Source: Zetaproteobacteria bacterium (GTDB taxonomy: Bacteria > Pseudomonadota > Zetaproteobacteria > Mariprofundales > Mariprofundaceae). Taken from it: a stretch of 12,264 nt of DNA. Below, in pieces: positions 1-10,361 of the stretch. Made by a program: the position numbers and the translations under genes. The stretch lies in NCBI GenBank assembly GCA_021545665.1, contig JAJRTX010000178.1:1-12264 (forward strand), given 5' to 3'. Positions within the stretch are counted from its first letter, which is position 1; each line of letters starts with the position of its first letter. The notes beneath the pieces were generated by a model, which was not told where the DNA came from, ran no database searches, and saw only the letters and a program-made list of their open reading frames with translations.

Positions 1-1956
1 ACTCAGAGCGAGGAAATCACCCGAATCGTTTTGCGGCGCAGTTCCGATGCATGCGATATTTTTCTGGCGGCCAAGCGACTCCCTCTTGCGGAAACCGTAT
101 TCAGAAAATCGTCCGACTCTGATTATACATGGCGCGTTGATCCGGCAGATTCCGTGCTTCACGTTGGCACAGGTTCGCAATCATTCAATCTGGCGGCTGG
201 TCAGGAGCGTGTGTCGGAAACAAATGGCACTATCCACCTGTTCAATTATGGCAGGCTGGCATTGTGGCAAGGTTCGCTCAAACCGGAAGTTACGCAACTC
301 AGTGTAGAGAAAAGCTATGCAGGGCATTTTGACGGCCCCGGTGCCGAGGCGCATTTCTTTATCAACATTCCTGAGGCAGGCACGTTGGGTATTGTCTTGC
401 CTCCCCGCCTCAAATCCGTGGTCGATATCGAATTCTCAAGACCTGGACGAACGCTTCCGTGGCGCACTGGCAGCAGGAAATATTTTGATAGACCATCCAA
501 AGCTCTTCTGGTTTTGCAATACAACGGTTTTGGCCCGGCGGATTTTAGATTGAAACTGCCCTTCGCAACAAGACAGCTTGCTGTTGCAAAACTTACCTGC
601 ACCTTGGAAAGCGGGGGCAAGGTTAATGATAAATATCCTGTGCAATTACGATTAACAAATACCGCACACTGGCATACCGAAGTTTTCAAGCTTACGCCTC
701 AAACTGTGAAGTACTATCCACACGGACAGGGGGATGGAGGAGGGGAAAGATGGGAACGTCCTCCTGAAAAAACAATTTTGTTTGCTGGCGACTCAATAAC
801 TCAAGACTTTGGTTGCATGGAAAAGTCAGAGCTTAAAGGTAGCTATGCCACAGTTCGCATTCCTGATAAGAGCGGTCGTGACCGGGTGATCAAATGCCCT
901 GTTGATGGTGTCGGAAAAAATGCATGGTCATGGACCGAGCTTCTCGGTGGGCCAAAGTTAGAGCTTGATGTTGTTAGCGCCATGATTAAAGGTGGAGTTG
1001 ATGTAAACAAACCGGAAAGGTTTGGCAGAAACAAGGTGTTGACCTACCCGCTGGCCATGGTGTTGAGCAACACCGATCGTAGCCTTCAAATCGCCAAGAT
1101 GCTAATCAAAGCCGGGGCAAAGATTGATCAAGGCGATGAGCAGGGCAAAACGGCGCTGCATATTGCCGCACGTTTTGGCTATGCCCGCTTTGCAGCCATG
1201 CTGATCAAGCATGGTGCTTCTGTGAATATGAAGGACAAGATCGGGCAAACACCGCTGTTTGATGCGGCCTATTCTGGTTCGGGCGATGTTACCGCCCTGC
1301 TGCTCAAATCCGGGGCAGATGTGAAAGCCCGCGATAACGAAGGGCGCAGTCCTTTGCACCTTTTGCAATACACATCATTCACGCCCGGTCCGCTGCCTGT
1401 CGCAAGGTTATTGCTGGCATCGGGTGCAGATGTAAGTGCGCGCTCGGATAAGCATGGCACGCCCTTGCATCAGGCTGCCAAGCATGAAGACAGCGAACTG
1501 GCTACCATGCTGATTGCCAACGGCGCTGATGCCAGTGCAACAGATTCAGCAGGCAATACGCCGGCGCATATTGCTGCTGCTTATAATCGTACGGAAATCC
1601 TCGTGTTACTGCAAAGAGCAGGCGCAGCACTGGATGGGTTCAACAAGGCGCATGAAACACCGCTGCATAAAGCTGCTGAAAATGTAAGCCTGAAAGCAAC
1701 TGCATGGCTGCTGGATCATGGCGCAAATATTGAGGCGCGTTCAAACAGTGGCATGACTCCCCTGCTGCTTGCTTCGATCACTGCATCGGCTTCTAAAAAG
1801 CCATCCATGATCAAACTACTGCTAAAACATGGCGCGAAGATTGATGTGCAGGATGATCAGGGTAATACGCCGCTCTCCTTTGCCAAGAAATTGAATCCCG
1901 ATGTGTATGCGTTAATAGTAAAAGAAATAAAACGGCGAACTGCGAATGGAGAATGA
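1..1956 (+). CDS. Ankyrin-repeat protein with unknown N-terminal region (5' partial)
   Basis: The reading frame is open from the first base of the window, so the true start lies to the left; a TTG at 31 is only the first start-like codon. The visible 651 residues fall into two parts. Residues 1 to about 310 (counted from the TTG) are rich in beta-prone stretches and match no family I recognise. From about residue 310 to the end come roughly nine ankyrin repeats, recognisable by the repeated TPLHxAA and LLxxGAxxxxxD patterns, with the last one acting as a cap. Ankyrin repeats bind other proteins, so a binding or scaffold role is likely, but the partner is unknown. Whether it is exported cannot be seen because the N-terminus is missing; the next gene is exported, which makes export plausible. 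The stop codon lies four bases before the next gene's preferred start, so the two are probably co-transcribed. Confidence 0.85.
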   Translation, partial: TQSEEITRIVLRRSSDACDIFLAAKRLPLAETVFRKSSDSDYTWRVDPADSVLHVGTGSQSFNLAAGQERVSETNGTIHLFNYGRLALWQGSLKPEVTQLSVEKSYAGHFDGPGAEAHFFINIPEAGTLGIVLPPRLKSVVDIEFSRPGRTLPWRTGSRKYFDRPSKALLVLQYNGFGPADFRLKLPFATRQLAVAKLTCTLESGGKVNDKYPVQLRLTNTAHWHTEVFKLTPQTVKYYPHGQGDGGGERWERPPEKTILFAGDSITQDFGCMEKSELKGSYATVRIPDKSGRDRVIKCPVDGVGKNAWSWTELLGGPKLELDVVSAMIKGGVDVNKPERFGRNKVLTYPLAMVLSNTDRSLQIAKMLIKAGAKIDQGDEQGKTALHIAARFGYARFAAMLIKHGASVNMKDKIGQTPLFDAAYSGSGDVTALLLKSGADVKARDNEGRSPLHLLQYTSFTPGPLPVARLLLASGADVSARSDKHGTPLHQAAKHEDSELATMLIANGADASATDSAGNTPAHIAAAYNRTEILVLLQRAGAALDGFNKAHETPLHKAAENVSLKATAWLLDHGANIEARSNSGMTPLLLASITASASKKPSMIKLLLKHGAKIDVQDDQGNTPLSFAKKLNPDVYALIVKEIKRRTANGE

Positions 1957-1960
1957 CGAT

Positions 1961-3523
1961 ATGAAGTATATGAGGAATAAAATTGGTAATAAAGCGGCCA
2001 TGTGTTGCTGCCTGACACTGACCTTGATGTTTGTGGCCAGCACAGTAAATGCTGCGCCCAAACTAACAGCGGAAGGTGCAAAAAAATATTTCGGTGATGT
2101 GAATGCACCAACTGAAATTGACACGCGATTCGGCAAAAAAAGTTTGCTTCCCCTGCAACTGGCCGCAGGCAATAAGGATGAAATGGGCCTGAATATGATT
2201 AAGGCATTAGTGGAGGCTGGAGCAATTATTAACAAGTTGGGACCCGATGGTGACAGTGCCCTTCACACCGCTGCCTGGCGCAATACTGCGACCAATATTC
2301 GCCTGCTGGTGAAGTTGGGGGCGGATGTGAATCTGAAAAACAAACAAGGCGAAACGGCATTGCTCAAAGCTATTGACTATCGGAAATTTGATGCAATACA
2401 AACATTATTGAGTGTTGGTGCAAATCCGAACCTTGGCAATAACAAGGGGAAAACCGCAATTCATTTGGCCGCAGATCTGGGCGATTCCAAACTGGCCATA
2501 AAAATGTTGCCCCCACTGCTCAAATATGGCGGCAACCTGGAGGCATTGAACAAGGACGGTCATACGCCATTGCAAGAAGTGCTCGTGCTACCGGATGTCA
2601 GTGAGATTCCTGTCATTCAATTTCTGTTGGATTCAGGAGCCAGTCTGAATGTGGCAGATTCTGTATCGGGAACACCATTACATCAGGTTGCCAGTGGAAA
2701 CACGACTGATGATCTGGTTCCGTTGCTGGATTTGCTTGTCAAAAACGGTGCCGACCTGAACAACCAGGACAATATGTTCCAGGAAACGCCTCTGCATAAA
2801 GCTATTTTCCGTGCCTGCCAGTATAGAGAACTCAAAATTACCCGGCGATTACTGGAGCTTGGCGCCAATCCGGATTTAAAAAACAAAGAAGGCACATCAG
2901 CCAGGTCATTGGTGAATGTACCGGTTTTGAATTGCAGCAACGAAGTCAAGCAGATGCTTGCCGCAGTTTCAGGCAAAAAGGCCGCAAAAAAACCAGCACC
3001 CCCTTCAGCTAAGGATCATCAGGAAAAACAGACAGGTAAGAGGCTGGGTGATGTGGTCAAGGCCTATGCCGATGTCGTAAACAAGGCAGGGCGTGAATAC
3101 CAGCAGGCCAAGGATAAGGCGGTAAAGGCGCGAGGTTTTTCAGGACTTAAAACGCGACAGAATGTACAGGCTCGCCAAAAGCTGTTTGCTGATTTCAAGG
3201 ATAAATCGATGGCTCTGGTTTATCTGCTGAAGGAATCCAAATCTCTTGCATGGAGAGCAGTGCAGGACAACAAGGTTAAAGCCACTCAAACAGAAACGGT
3301 AAAAGCTGTTGAGAAAAAATTCGGTGATAGAATTACCGAGGATGGGCTTGCACCTCTAAAGGCTCAGTTCTACTGGGCGGATGCCTACTATAATGTGTTT
3401 ACCATACTGGATCAGCGCTGGGGCGCATGGAGCGTGGATGAAAGCAAACATTCGCTCAATGCCTCTGACAAGGCTTTACAGGCGAAACTAAATAAAGAGG
3501 TAAAAGCTATTGGTCAGTTGTAA
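1961..3523 (+). CDS. Exported ankyrin-repeat protein with helical C-terminal tail
   Basis: This 520-residue protein begins with a Sec-type signal peptide: MKYMRNK, a hydrophobic stretch with three consecutive cysteines, then VNA before APK, giving likely cleavage after residue 31. No lipobox is visible. About seven ankyrin repeats span roughly residues 60 to 345 (for example GDSALHTAAW, GETALLKAI, GKTAIHLAA and ETPLHKAI). A lysine- and alanine-rich linker containing KKPAPPS follows, then a mostly helical tail of about 150 residues that I do not recognise. I chose the ATG at 1961 because GGAGA (1948-1952) sits 8 bases upstream; an in-frame ATG at 1946 has no ribosome site and would put five charged residues before the signal. 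The ribosome site lies inside the last codons of the upstream ankyrin gene, which suggests translational coupling. It probably works in the periplasm as a protein-binding partner, an inference from the domains only. Confidence 0.88.
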   Translation: MKYMRNKIGNKAAMCCCLTLTLMFVASTVNAAPKLTAEGAKKYFGDVNAPTEIDTRFGKKSLLPLQLAAGNKDEMGLNMIKALVEAGAIINKLGPDGDSALHTAAWRNTATNIRLLVKLGADVNLKNKQGETALLKAIDYRKFDAIQTLLSVGANPNLGNNKGKTAIHLAADLGDSKLAIKMLPPLLKYGGNLEALNKDGHTPLQEVLVLPDVSEIPVIQFLLDSGASLNVADSVSGTPLHQVASGNTTDDLVPLLDLLVKNGADLNNQDNMFQETPLHKAIFRACQYRELKITRRLLELGANPDLKNKEGTSARSLVNVPVLNCSNEVKQMLAAVSGKKAAKKPAPPSAKDHQEKQTGKRLGDVVKAYADVVNKAGREYQQAKDKAVKARGFSGLKTRQNVQARQKLFADFKDKSMALVYLLKESKSLAWRAVQDNKVKATQTETVKAVEKKFGDRITEDGLAPLKAQFYWADAYYNVFTILDQRWGAWSVDESKHSLNASDKALQAKLNKEVKAIGQL

Positions 3524-3556
3524 TCTTATTTGAGCCAGAAAAATCAATAACATCAG

Positions 3557-4216
3557 ATGAAATCTATCCTTTCAGATTTCAGAAAGCAGTTGGCTGTGCT
3601 GGCACTACTGCTTTTTGTGTCTTCCGGTGCATCACCTGCATGCTCAGATGAACTGATCCGACCAGAACAGGTGCTCAGTGTTGTCACAGCCGACTGGAAT
3701 GGTGATGGCAGCTTTGATCGGGCTGTGCTGATTGCGTCTAATTTGGAACCGGGCAGCACCGAGCTGTTGATCTACCTGTCCGAGCCGAAAACCGAAACGA
3801 TGAAACTGACGCTGCGCAAATTAAACCCGGCCTGGATGGGCGACATGTGGGGAACCCTGCCCCGCCTGAATTTGGATAAAAACAACAATCTAGTGATTCA
3901 TTCACAAAACGATGTAATTGGCCGCAATCGCTGGCAAAGAATGGTTACGATCAATTACGATAGTGGTCATTTTTTTGTTTCCGGTTATTCCCTTTCAGAA
4001 CAGGATACGCTTGATCCGGACTACAATTTTTCCTGCACATTCAACATGTTCACTGGCCATGGTAAAAAAAATAACACCCCATTTACAGTAAAAGCGCAAA
4101 CGCTAATACTTGCAAACTGGACTGATGAATGGACTCCCTCTCCCTGTGACAAGCGGACACAACAAGCAGGAGCTGATTTGGAGGCCACCCATAACCTGAC
4201 AGAAACACTGGATTAG
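3557..4216 (+). CDS. Small exported protein with calcium-loop-like motif
   Basis: This 219-residue protein has a signal peptide in its first 29 or so residues (charged start, hydrophobic core LAVLALLLFVSSGA). Cys29 follows SPA, which is a poor lipobox, so a soluble periplasmic protein is more likely than a lipoprotein. Residues 46-56 read DWNGDGSFDRA, the DxNxDGxxxD spacing of the calcium loops in FG-GAP/VCBS-like and EF-hand-like proteins. Near the C-terminus are CTFNMFTGHGK and a second cysteine (Cys160 and Cys197), which could form a disulfide; from memory, a similar C-x-x-x-LTGKG stretch occurs in other small exported FG-GAP-like proteins. The function is unknown. It follows the ankyrin gene after a 33-base gap, and the ribosome site is weak, so coupling to the upstream genes is possible. 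Its stop lies 9 bases from that of the converging lipoprotein gene. Confidence 0.8.
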   Translation: MKSILSDFRKQLAVLALLLFVSSGASPACSDELIRPEQVLSVVTADWNGDGSFDRAVLIASNLEPGSTELLIYLSEPKTETMKLTLRKLNPAWMGDMWGTLPRLNLDKNNNLVIHSQNDVIGRNRWQRMVTINYDSGHFFVSGYSLSEQDTLDPDYNFSCTFNMFTGHGKKNNTPFTVKAQTLILANWTDEWTPSPCDKRTQQAGADLEATHNLTETLD

Positions 4217-4225
4217 CAGCGTTTC

Positions 4226-5014
4226 CTAATGACGTTTCGGCGGTTCCGGCATATTTTCTGCAAAACCTTCAAAAATATCAGCCAGCACTTCATCCTGACT
4301 CGGTGCAACAGGATATTCGCCGCTGTTTAAACCGATCAGTGCATCGACGAACACATCCACCAACTCCTCTTTCCAGCGTTTATCCTTGTTAAATGTGCGT
4401 GAGGAATCATTGCTATTGGTTTCCGATGCACTGACGTAGCCCGACCATGCCAGTACATCCTGTTTCAGGTCGTAGATAACCAGTGTCGCACCCATTTCGC
4501 GCCTGGTTGTCAGTGATACATCCACGCGCACCTGCTCAAACTCACCTTCTTTTGCATCATCAGCGGAGTCGGCCACGTCGGTTTCTGTCTGATCATGATT
4601 CTGGCTGACGTCATTCTTTTCTATGCGCGCCAACATCATATAACGGATATCGGGAAAATCGCGACGTATCTGTGCAACATCTAATGGATCAATGATGCCT
4701 GTTTTACGATATTCACCCAGCATCTGCTCATAAGCTTCATGGCCCAGCGCCTTGATCAGAAAGCCTGTACGTACGATAGCCATGCGAGGCTGTTCTTCAG
4801 CGAACCTGCGCCCTATCAAATCACTGAAACGAATGCGGGCCATATCATCCAGCGGCTTAACCGTTGAGATGATGCCACCAATGACAAAACGGTTTTGCAT
4901 GACCGATTCGTAAGTAAATGACGGGTGTTGCTGCATACCGACCACCTGCGCCTTGCAGGCGGCCAGCCCGATCAGACATACCAGTACAATCATCAGTTTT
5001 TCCAGCTGTTTCAT
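4226..5014 (-). CDS. Outer-membrane lipoprotein of unknown function
   Basis: The frame is open back to an ATG at 5107, but I chose the ATG at 5014. It is preceded by GAGGTGG (5018-5024), and the product then starts as a classical lipoprotein: KQLEK, a hydrophobic core, and the lipobox LAAC with the lipidated Cys20. There is no Asp at +2, which by the usual rule sends it to the outer membrane. The mature part (262 residues in all) has an alternating pattern that looks alpha/beta: IRYMMLARIEKND, then a strongly acidic segment (about 141-160), then VRVDVSLTTRR and TLVIYDLKQDVLAWSGYV, which look like paired beta strands. The acidic segment is likely a disordered loop between them. I do not recognise the family; the strand pattern recalls lipoproteins of the CsgG/TolB-like kind, but only loosely. 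It is monocistronic here, since the IS end lies 99 bases upstream. Confidence 0.8.
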   Translation of the reverse strand: MKQLEKLMIVLVCLIGLAACKAQVVGMQQHPSFTYESVMQNRFVIGGIISTVKPLDDMARIRFSDLIGRRFAEEQPRMAIVRTGFLIKALGHEAYEQMLGEYRKTGIIDPLDVAQIRRDFPDIRYMMLARIEKNDVSQNHDQTETDVADSADDAKEGEFEQVRVDVSLTTRREMGATLVIYDLKQDVLAWSGYVSASETNSNDSSRTFNKDKRWKEELVDVFVDALIGLNSGEYPVAPSQDEVLADIFEGFAENMPEPPKRH

Positions 5015-5113
5015 ATGCCACCTCGCAGACCGTGAATATAACAGGGTATTATTATGGTGAACGGTGAAATTTATCCACGTTTGTGAGCAATAAGTCCAGC
5101 GCCGCAATCACAC

Positions 5114-5140
5114 TGTGAAGTGGACCCCAAGAACAGGACA
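5114..5140 (+). repeat. Left terminal inverted repeat of the IS
   Basis: The stretch starts TG, carries GGACCCCAAG and ends near AGGACA, which is how many IS3-family left ends read. It lies 50 bases before the orfA start. The exact outer base is uncertain (5114 or 5116), because the right-hand copy needed to define it has been lost. Confidence 0.65.
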
Positions 5141-5189
5141 ATTGGCTAAGGTGGATTAAGGTGTACTTTCCAAACCAAAGGAGAGTCAT

Positions 5190-5474
5190 ATGGCATGGCA
5201 AAGTTACAGCAAGGAATTCAAGGCACGGGTAGCGCTGGATGCCCTCAAAGGACAAAAAACGGTTAGCGAGATAGCGTCGGAGCACAAGATCCATCCGAAT
5301 CAGGTGAGCCAGTGGAAAAAGAAAGCTCTTGAAGGCATGGCGGATTCATTTGCACGAGGCAAGAGCAATGAGGTGGATAGCCTTGAGTGTGAGCGTGATC
5401 GTTTATACCAGAAGGTTGGCCAGCTCCAGATTGAGGTGGACTGGTTAAAAAAAGTAACAGGGCCGGTGAAATGA
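5190..5474 (+). CDS. IS3-family transposase OrfA
   Basis: This 94-residue protein is the DNA-binding subunit of an IS3-type transposase. Residues 5-45 form the usual helix-turn-helix, with SKEFKARVALDALKGQKT and IHPNQVSQWKKKALEG as the family signatures. Residues 63-87 form a leucine-zipper-like coiled coil (LECERDRLYQKVGQLQIEVDWL) broken here for length: leucines and isoleucine recur at about seven-residue spacing. AAAGGAGAG at 5177-5185 is a good ribosome site 6 bases before the ATG. OrfA looks intact. In working elements OrfA alone represses transposition and the frameshift fusion OrfAB is the transposase; here the fusion would be truncated, so OrfA could at most bind and repress related copies elsewhere in the genome. 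Confidence 0.92.
   Translation: MAWQSYSKEFKARVALDALKGQKTVSEIASEHKIHPNQVSQWKKKALEGMADSFARGKSNEVDSLECERDRLYQKVGQLQIEVDWLKKVTGPVK
5447..5454 (+). promoter_or_regulatory. Programmed -1 frameshift site between orfA and orfB
   Basis: Seven A's followed by G lie near the end of orfA, read in frame as TTA AAA AAA GTA. Slipping back one base leads into the frame that contains the orfB ATG at 5471 with no stop in between, giving ...LKKSNRAGEMSVTEK. This is the usual IS3-family way of making OrfAB. Its use here is inferred from the sequence and the family. Confidence 0.75.
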
Positions 5475-5788
5475 GCGTGACGGAAAAACGGTCATGTGTT
5501 GAATCGGCCCATAAAGGCCTGAGCATATCACGCCAGTGTGCATTGATTGCATTGATTGATCTACCGCGTTCCAGTTACTACCAACAGGAGTTACAAGGAG
5601 AGAGTGCGGAGAACCTGATGCTGATGCGCCTGATTGACGAAGAGTATATGCGCCACCCGTTTTATGGTGCGCGGAATATTCGAGACTGGCTTATCAAGCA
5701 GGGTTACGATGTAAATCGTAAACGAGTCCATTGCCTGTGCCAGTGTTTGGCCCTGATTTGTCGCATTCAGCAGATCAGGGTTCAGTAA
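5471..5788 (+). pseudogene. IS3-family transposase OrfB, truncated
   Basis: The ATG at 5471 overlaps the orfA stop (ATGA), as is common in IS3-family elements. The first 86 or so residues are normal OrfB N-terminal sequence: a cysteine- and leucine-rich helix (ISRQCALIALIDLPRSSYY), then LMRLIDEEYMRHPFYGARNI and GYDVNRKRV. A complete OrfB would continue with an RLMRxMGL-like stretch and then the DDE integrase core over some 180 more residues. Instead the frame runs into antisense amidohydrolase sequence at about 5726-5732 and stops at 5788. All three catalytic acidic residues are lost, so the protein cannot catalyse transposition. Confidence 0.88.
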
Positions 5789-6220
5789 CCCGAAGGCGAC
5801 TTGAGAACCGATAGATGCCTCGCCGAAAGCAGCGGATTCTTCATCGCGCCAGATGCGCAGACGCAAACCAAAAGACAGGGCAGGTTTGTCTCTGTGTATT
5901 GCCAGTATTGCTTCCAGACCGGCGACTACACCTGCCGTGCCATCATAATTGCCACCGGCGGGAACAGTGTCCATATGCGAGCCGGTTTCAACCCAGTGTC
6001 TATGATCGCCCGGGGTTTCGATAATCAGATTGCCCACCTTGTCCCAACGTGAGAGCAATCCGCCAGCCAATGCGGCCTGTTCGATATAGGCCATGGCTGC
6101 TGTTTCGGCATCGGAATAGGCCGGGCGGTGAAAGCCGTATTCCACTGCCCCTATTTGATTCAGTGTGTTGTAATGGGCTTCGATATTTTCTGCGGGAACA
6201 AGCGGCGCTGTCAGGGCCAT
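5591..6220 (-). pseudogene. M20-family amidohydrolase (allantoate/N-carbamoyl amino acid hydrolase type), 3' half lost
   Basis: The first 165 residues (6220 down to about 5726) are the start of an M20 metal-dependent amidohydrolase of the AllC/HyuC type. Visible motifs are GSHMDTVPAGGNYDG (79-93, with metal-binding His82 and Asp93, and Asp84) and WRDEESAAFG (124-133, with the Glu127-Glu128 pair that serves as catalytic base and metal ligand). After TLAQAMD the frame enters antisense IS sequence and ends at a chance stop at 5591. Family members are usually about 410 residues long, so the dimerisation/lid domain and the C-terminal metal ligand are missing. These enzymes hydrolyse N-carbamoyl amino acids, allantoate or beta-ureidopropionate; the original substrate cannot be told from this half. 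The start overlaps the hemF stop by 10 bases, so it was the last gene of the ygfZ-hemF operon. It is almost certainly inactive. Confidence 0.88.
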
Positions 6221-7017
6221 TTTACCTCTGGCGGCATGCTCATCATGATGGCTTCGATATTACCGCCGGTTTTCAGGCCGAAGGTGGTGCCGCGATCATA
6301 GAGAAGATTGAATTCGACATAACGGCCACGGCGAATCAGCTGGTGTTCCCTGTCTGCATCTGTAAAAGGTTCATCTTTTCGTCTGGAAATAATTTCAGGG
6401 TAGGTGGTCAGAAAGGTTTCACCGATAGCCTGAACGAATGCAAAATCCTGATTTCTGTCACTGCTGTTCAGATTGTCGAAGAAGATTCCGCCCACACCAC
6501 GTGCTTCGTTGCGATGTGGCAGGAAGAAGTAGCGGTCGCACCAGTCCTTGAATTTCGGATAATATTCCGGATCAAAAGAATCGCAGGCTGCTTTCAGGCG
6601 GGCATGAAACAGGTCGGTGTCTTGCTGATATGGAAAGTAGGGGGTCAGATCGGTACCGCCTCCAAACCAGCCCTGAGATGTCTCCATGCAGCGTAGATTC
6701 ATGTGTGCTGCCGGACATTTTGGGTTGCGCATATGAGCCACCAGTGAAAGACCACAAGCGCGAAATTTCCCATCTTTTTCGGCACCGGGAATCTGGCTGC
6801 GAAATTCCTCTGATAGTTGTCCGGATACGGAGGAAAAGTTGACGCCGACTTTTTCAAACGTGTTTCCCTTCATCATGGACATCAGTCCTGAACCACCGCC
6901 TTCGCGGTTCCAGCTCGTGCGCTCAAAGCTGGCTGTATCAAGGGATTCAAAGCTCAAACAGAGTCGGTCACGCAACTCTTCAAAATAGCTGCCGGCGCGG
7001 TCGAAGATTTCACTCAT
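6211..7017 (-). CDS. hemF: Oxygen-dependent coproporphyrinogen-III oxidase
   Basis: HemF converts coproporphyrinogen III to protoporphyrinogen IX by oxidative decarboxylation of two propionate side chains, using O2, in the cytoplasm. The 268-residue product has the family motifs in order: SWNREGGGSG (35-44), KVGVNFSSVSG (56-66), NPKCPAAHMN (98-107), GWFGGGTDLTPYF (116-128), FFLPHRNEARGVGGIFFDN (164-182) and GRYVEFNLLYDRGTTFGL (231-248). It ends at MPPEVKWP, about 25 residues before the end of the E. coli protein; from memory, some other proteobacterial HemF proteins also end this way, so I do not take it as damage. The ATG overlaps the stop of the upstream DUF4936-like gene by 8 bases, and its own stop overlaps the amidohydrolase start, so it is translated as part of the operon. 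Its presence indicates an organism that meets oxygen. Confidence 0.97.
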   Translation of the reverse strand: MSEIFDRAGSYFEELRDRLCLSFESLDTASFERTSWNREGGGSGLMSMMKGNTFEKVGVNFSSVSGQLSEEFRSQIPGAEKDGKFRACGLSLVAHMRNPKCPAAHMNLRCMETSQGWFGGGTDLTPYFPYQQDTDLFHARLKAACDSFDPEYYPKFKDWCDRYFFLPHRNEARGVGGIFFDNLNSSDRNQDFAFVQAIGETFLTTYPEIISRRKDEPFTDADREHQLIRRGRYVEFNLLYDRGTTFGLKTGGNIEAIMMSMPPEVKWP

Positions 7018-7271
7018 AGGAATCGATTCTTATAAAACTTTCACATCGTCTTTCAATATTATTAAATATCTTCTGCTTTGCAGCCAGACGATTGATTCTA
7101 TTGATTGTAGCCGTGGTAACCTGGTTATAAGCCTCCATAAAGGTGGCGCGCCCGTTCTCCTGTTTGCGAATATAAAAGGTTCCTTTTACATCTGCTTCTG
7201 CTTCGACCTGCTGCATCCAGTCCATCAGGGAGGGTTCCAGCTTTTCATCCGCCTCATACCAAATAAATGCG

Positions 7272-7279
<8 letters not shown>
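7010..7279 (-). CDS. Small DUF4936-like protein
   Basis: This 89-residue protein has no signal peptide or membrane segment. The pattern FIWYEADEKL at the start, FYIRKQENGRATFMEAY in the middle and a C-terminal ERRCESFIRI resembles the DUF4936 family (FxYYR..., R....WMEVY, G.RHxExF), whose genes are often found beside ygfZ in proteobacteria. The size and position fit. I recall this link from memory and the match is loose, so the family call is moderate. The function is unknown. It overlaps ygfZ and hemF by 8 bases each, so its amount is probably tied to both. Confidence 0.72.
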
Positions 7280-10243
<2,964 letters not shown>

Positions 10244-10312
10244 TTTAACCAATAGCACATTATGAAAAGAAGAGTCAAAAGCATTTCACAGCAGAGTCTT
10301 AACAGTCATTTT

Positions 10313-10341
10313 TTTACGCAGCTGTTTTTAACGACTATAAT
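10313..10341 (+). promoter_or_regulatory. Sigma70-type promoter for the CBS-domain gene
   Basis: TTTACG (10313-10318, 4 of 6 matching TTGACA) and a perfect TATAAT (10336-10341) are separated by 17 bases. Transcription should start near 10348, a few bases before the ribosome site AGGAGG (10351-10356), giving a very short leader. It suggests that the CBS gene and tsaE can be expressed independently of thiC. Confidence 0.65.
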
Positions 10342-10361
10342 AGAGGTACCAGGAGGATAAC

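Larger units (their letters stand above)
5114..5731 (+). mobile_element. IS3-family insertion sequence, right part deleted
   Basis: The element begins with a typical IS3-family terminal sequence, TGTGAAGTGGACCCCAAG (from 5114, or from 5116 if the end is TGAAG), followed by AACAGGACA. It carries orfA, an A-run frameshift site and the beginning of orfB. The matching right end and the DDE catalytic part of orfB are missing: at about 5726-5732 the sequence changes into the antisense of an amidohydrolase gene. It therefore cannot move by itself. Target-site duplication cannot be tested because the right end is gone. The subgroup is uncertain. Confidence 0.85.

Noticed and set aside
781..810. FAGDSITQD in the first ankyrin protein resembles the GDSL/SGNH hydrolase motif.
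   Set aside because: The later Asn/Gly and DxxH blocks of the family are missing and ankyrin repeats begin about 50 residues on, so it is likely chance.
5015..5107. Extension of the lipoprotein to an ATG at 5107.
   Set aside because: It would put 31 non-signal residues before a perfect lipobox, while the ATG at 5014 has a clear ribosome site.
6211..6240. hemF as a C-terminally truncated pseudogene.
   Set aside because: All motifs are present and the end sequence is seen in some relatives from memory; the operon overlap also fits the normal stop.
6049..6696. A 215-codon + strand open frame over hemF and the amidohydrolase.
   Set aside because: It is the antisense shadow of two well-identified - strand genes and has no recognisable domain.
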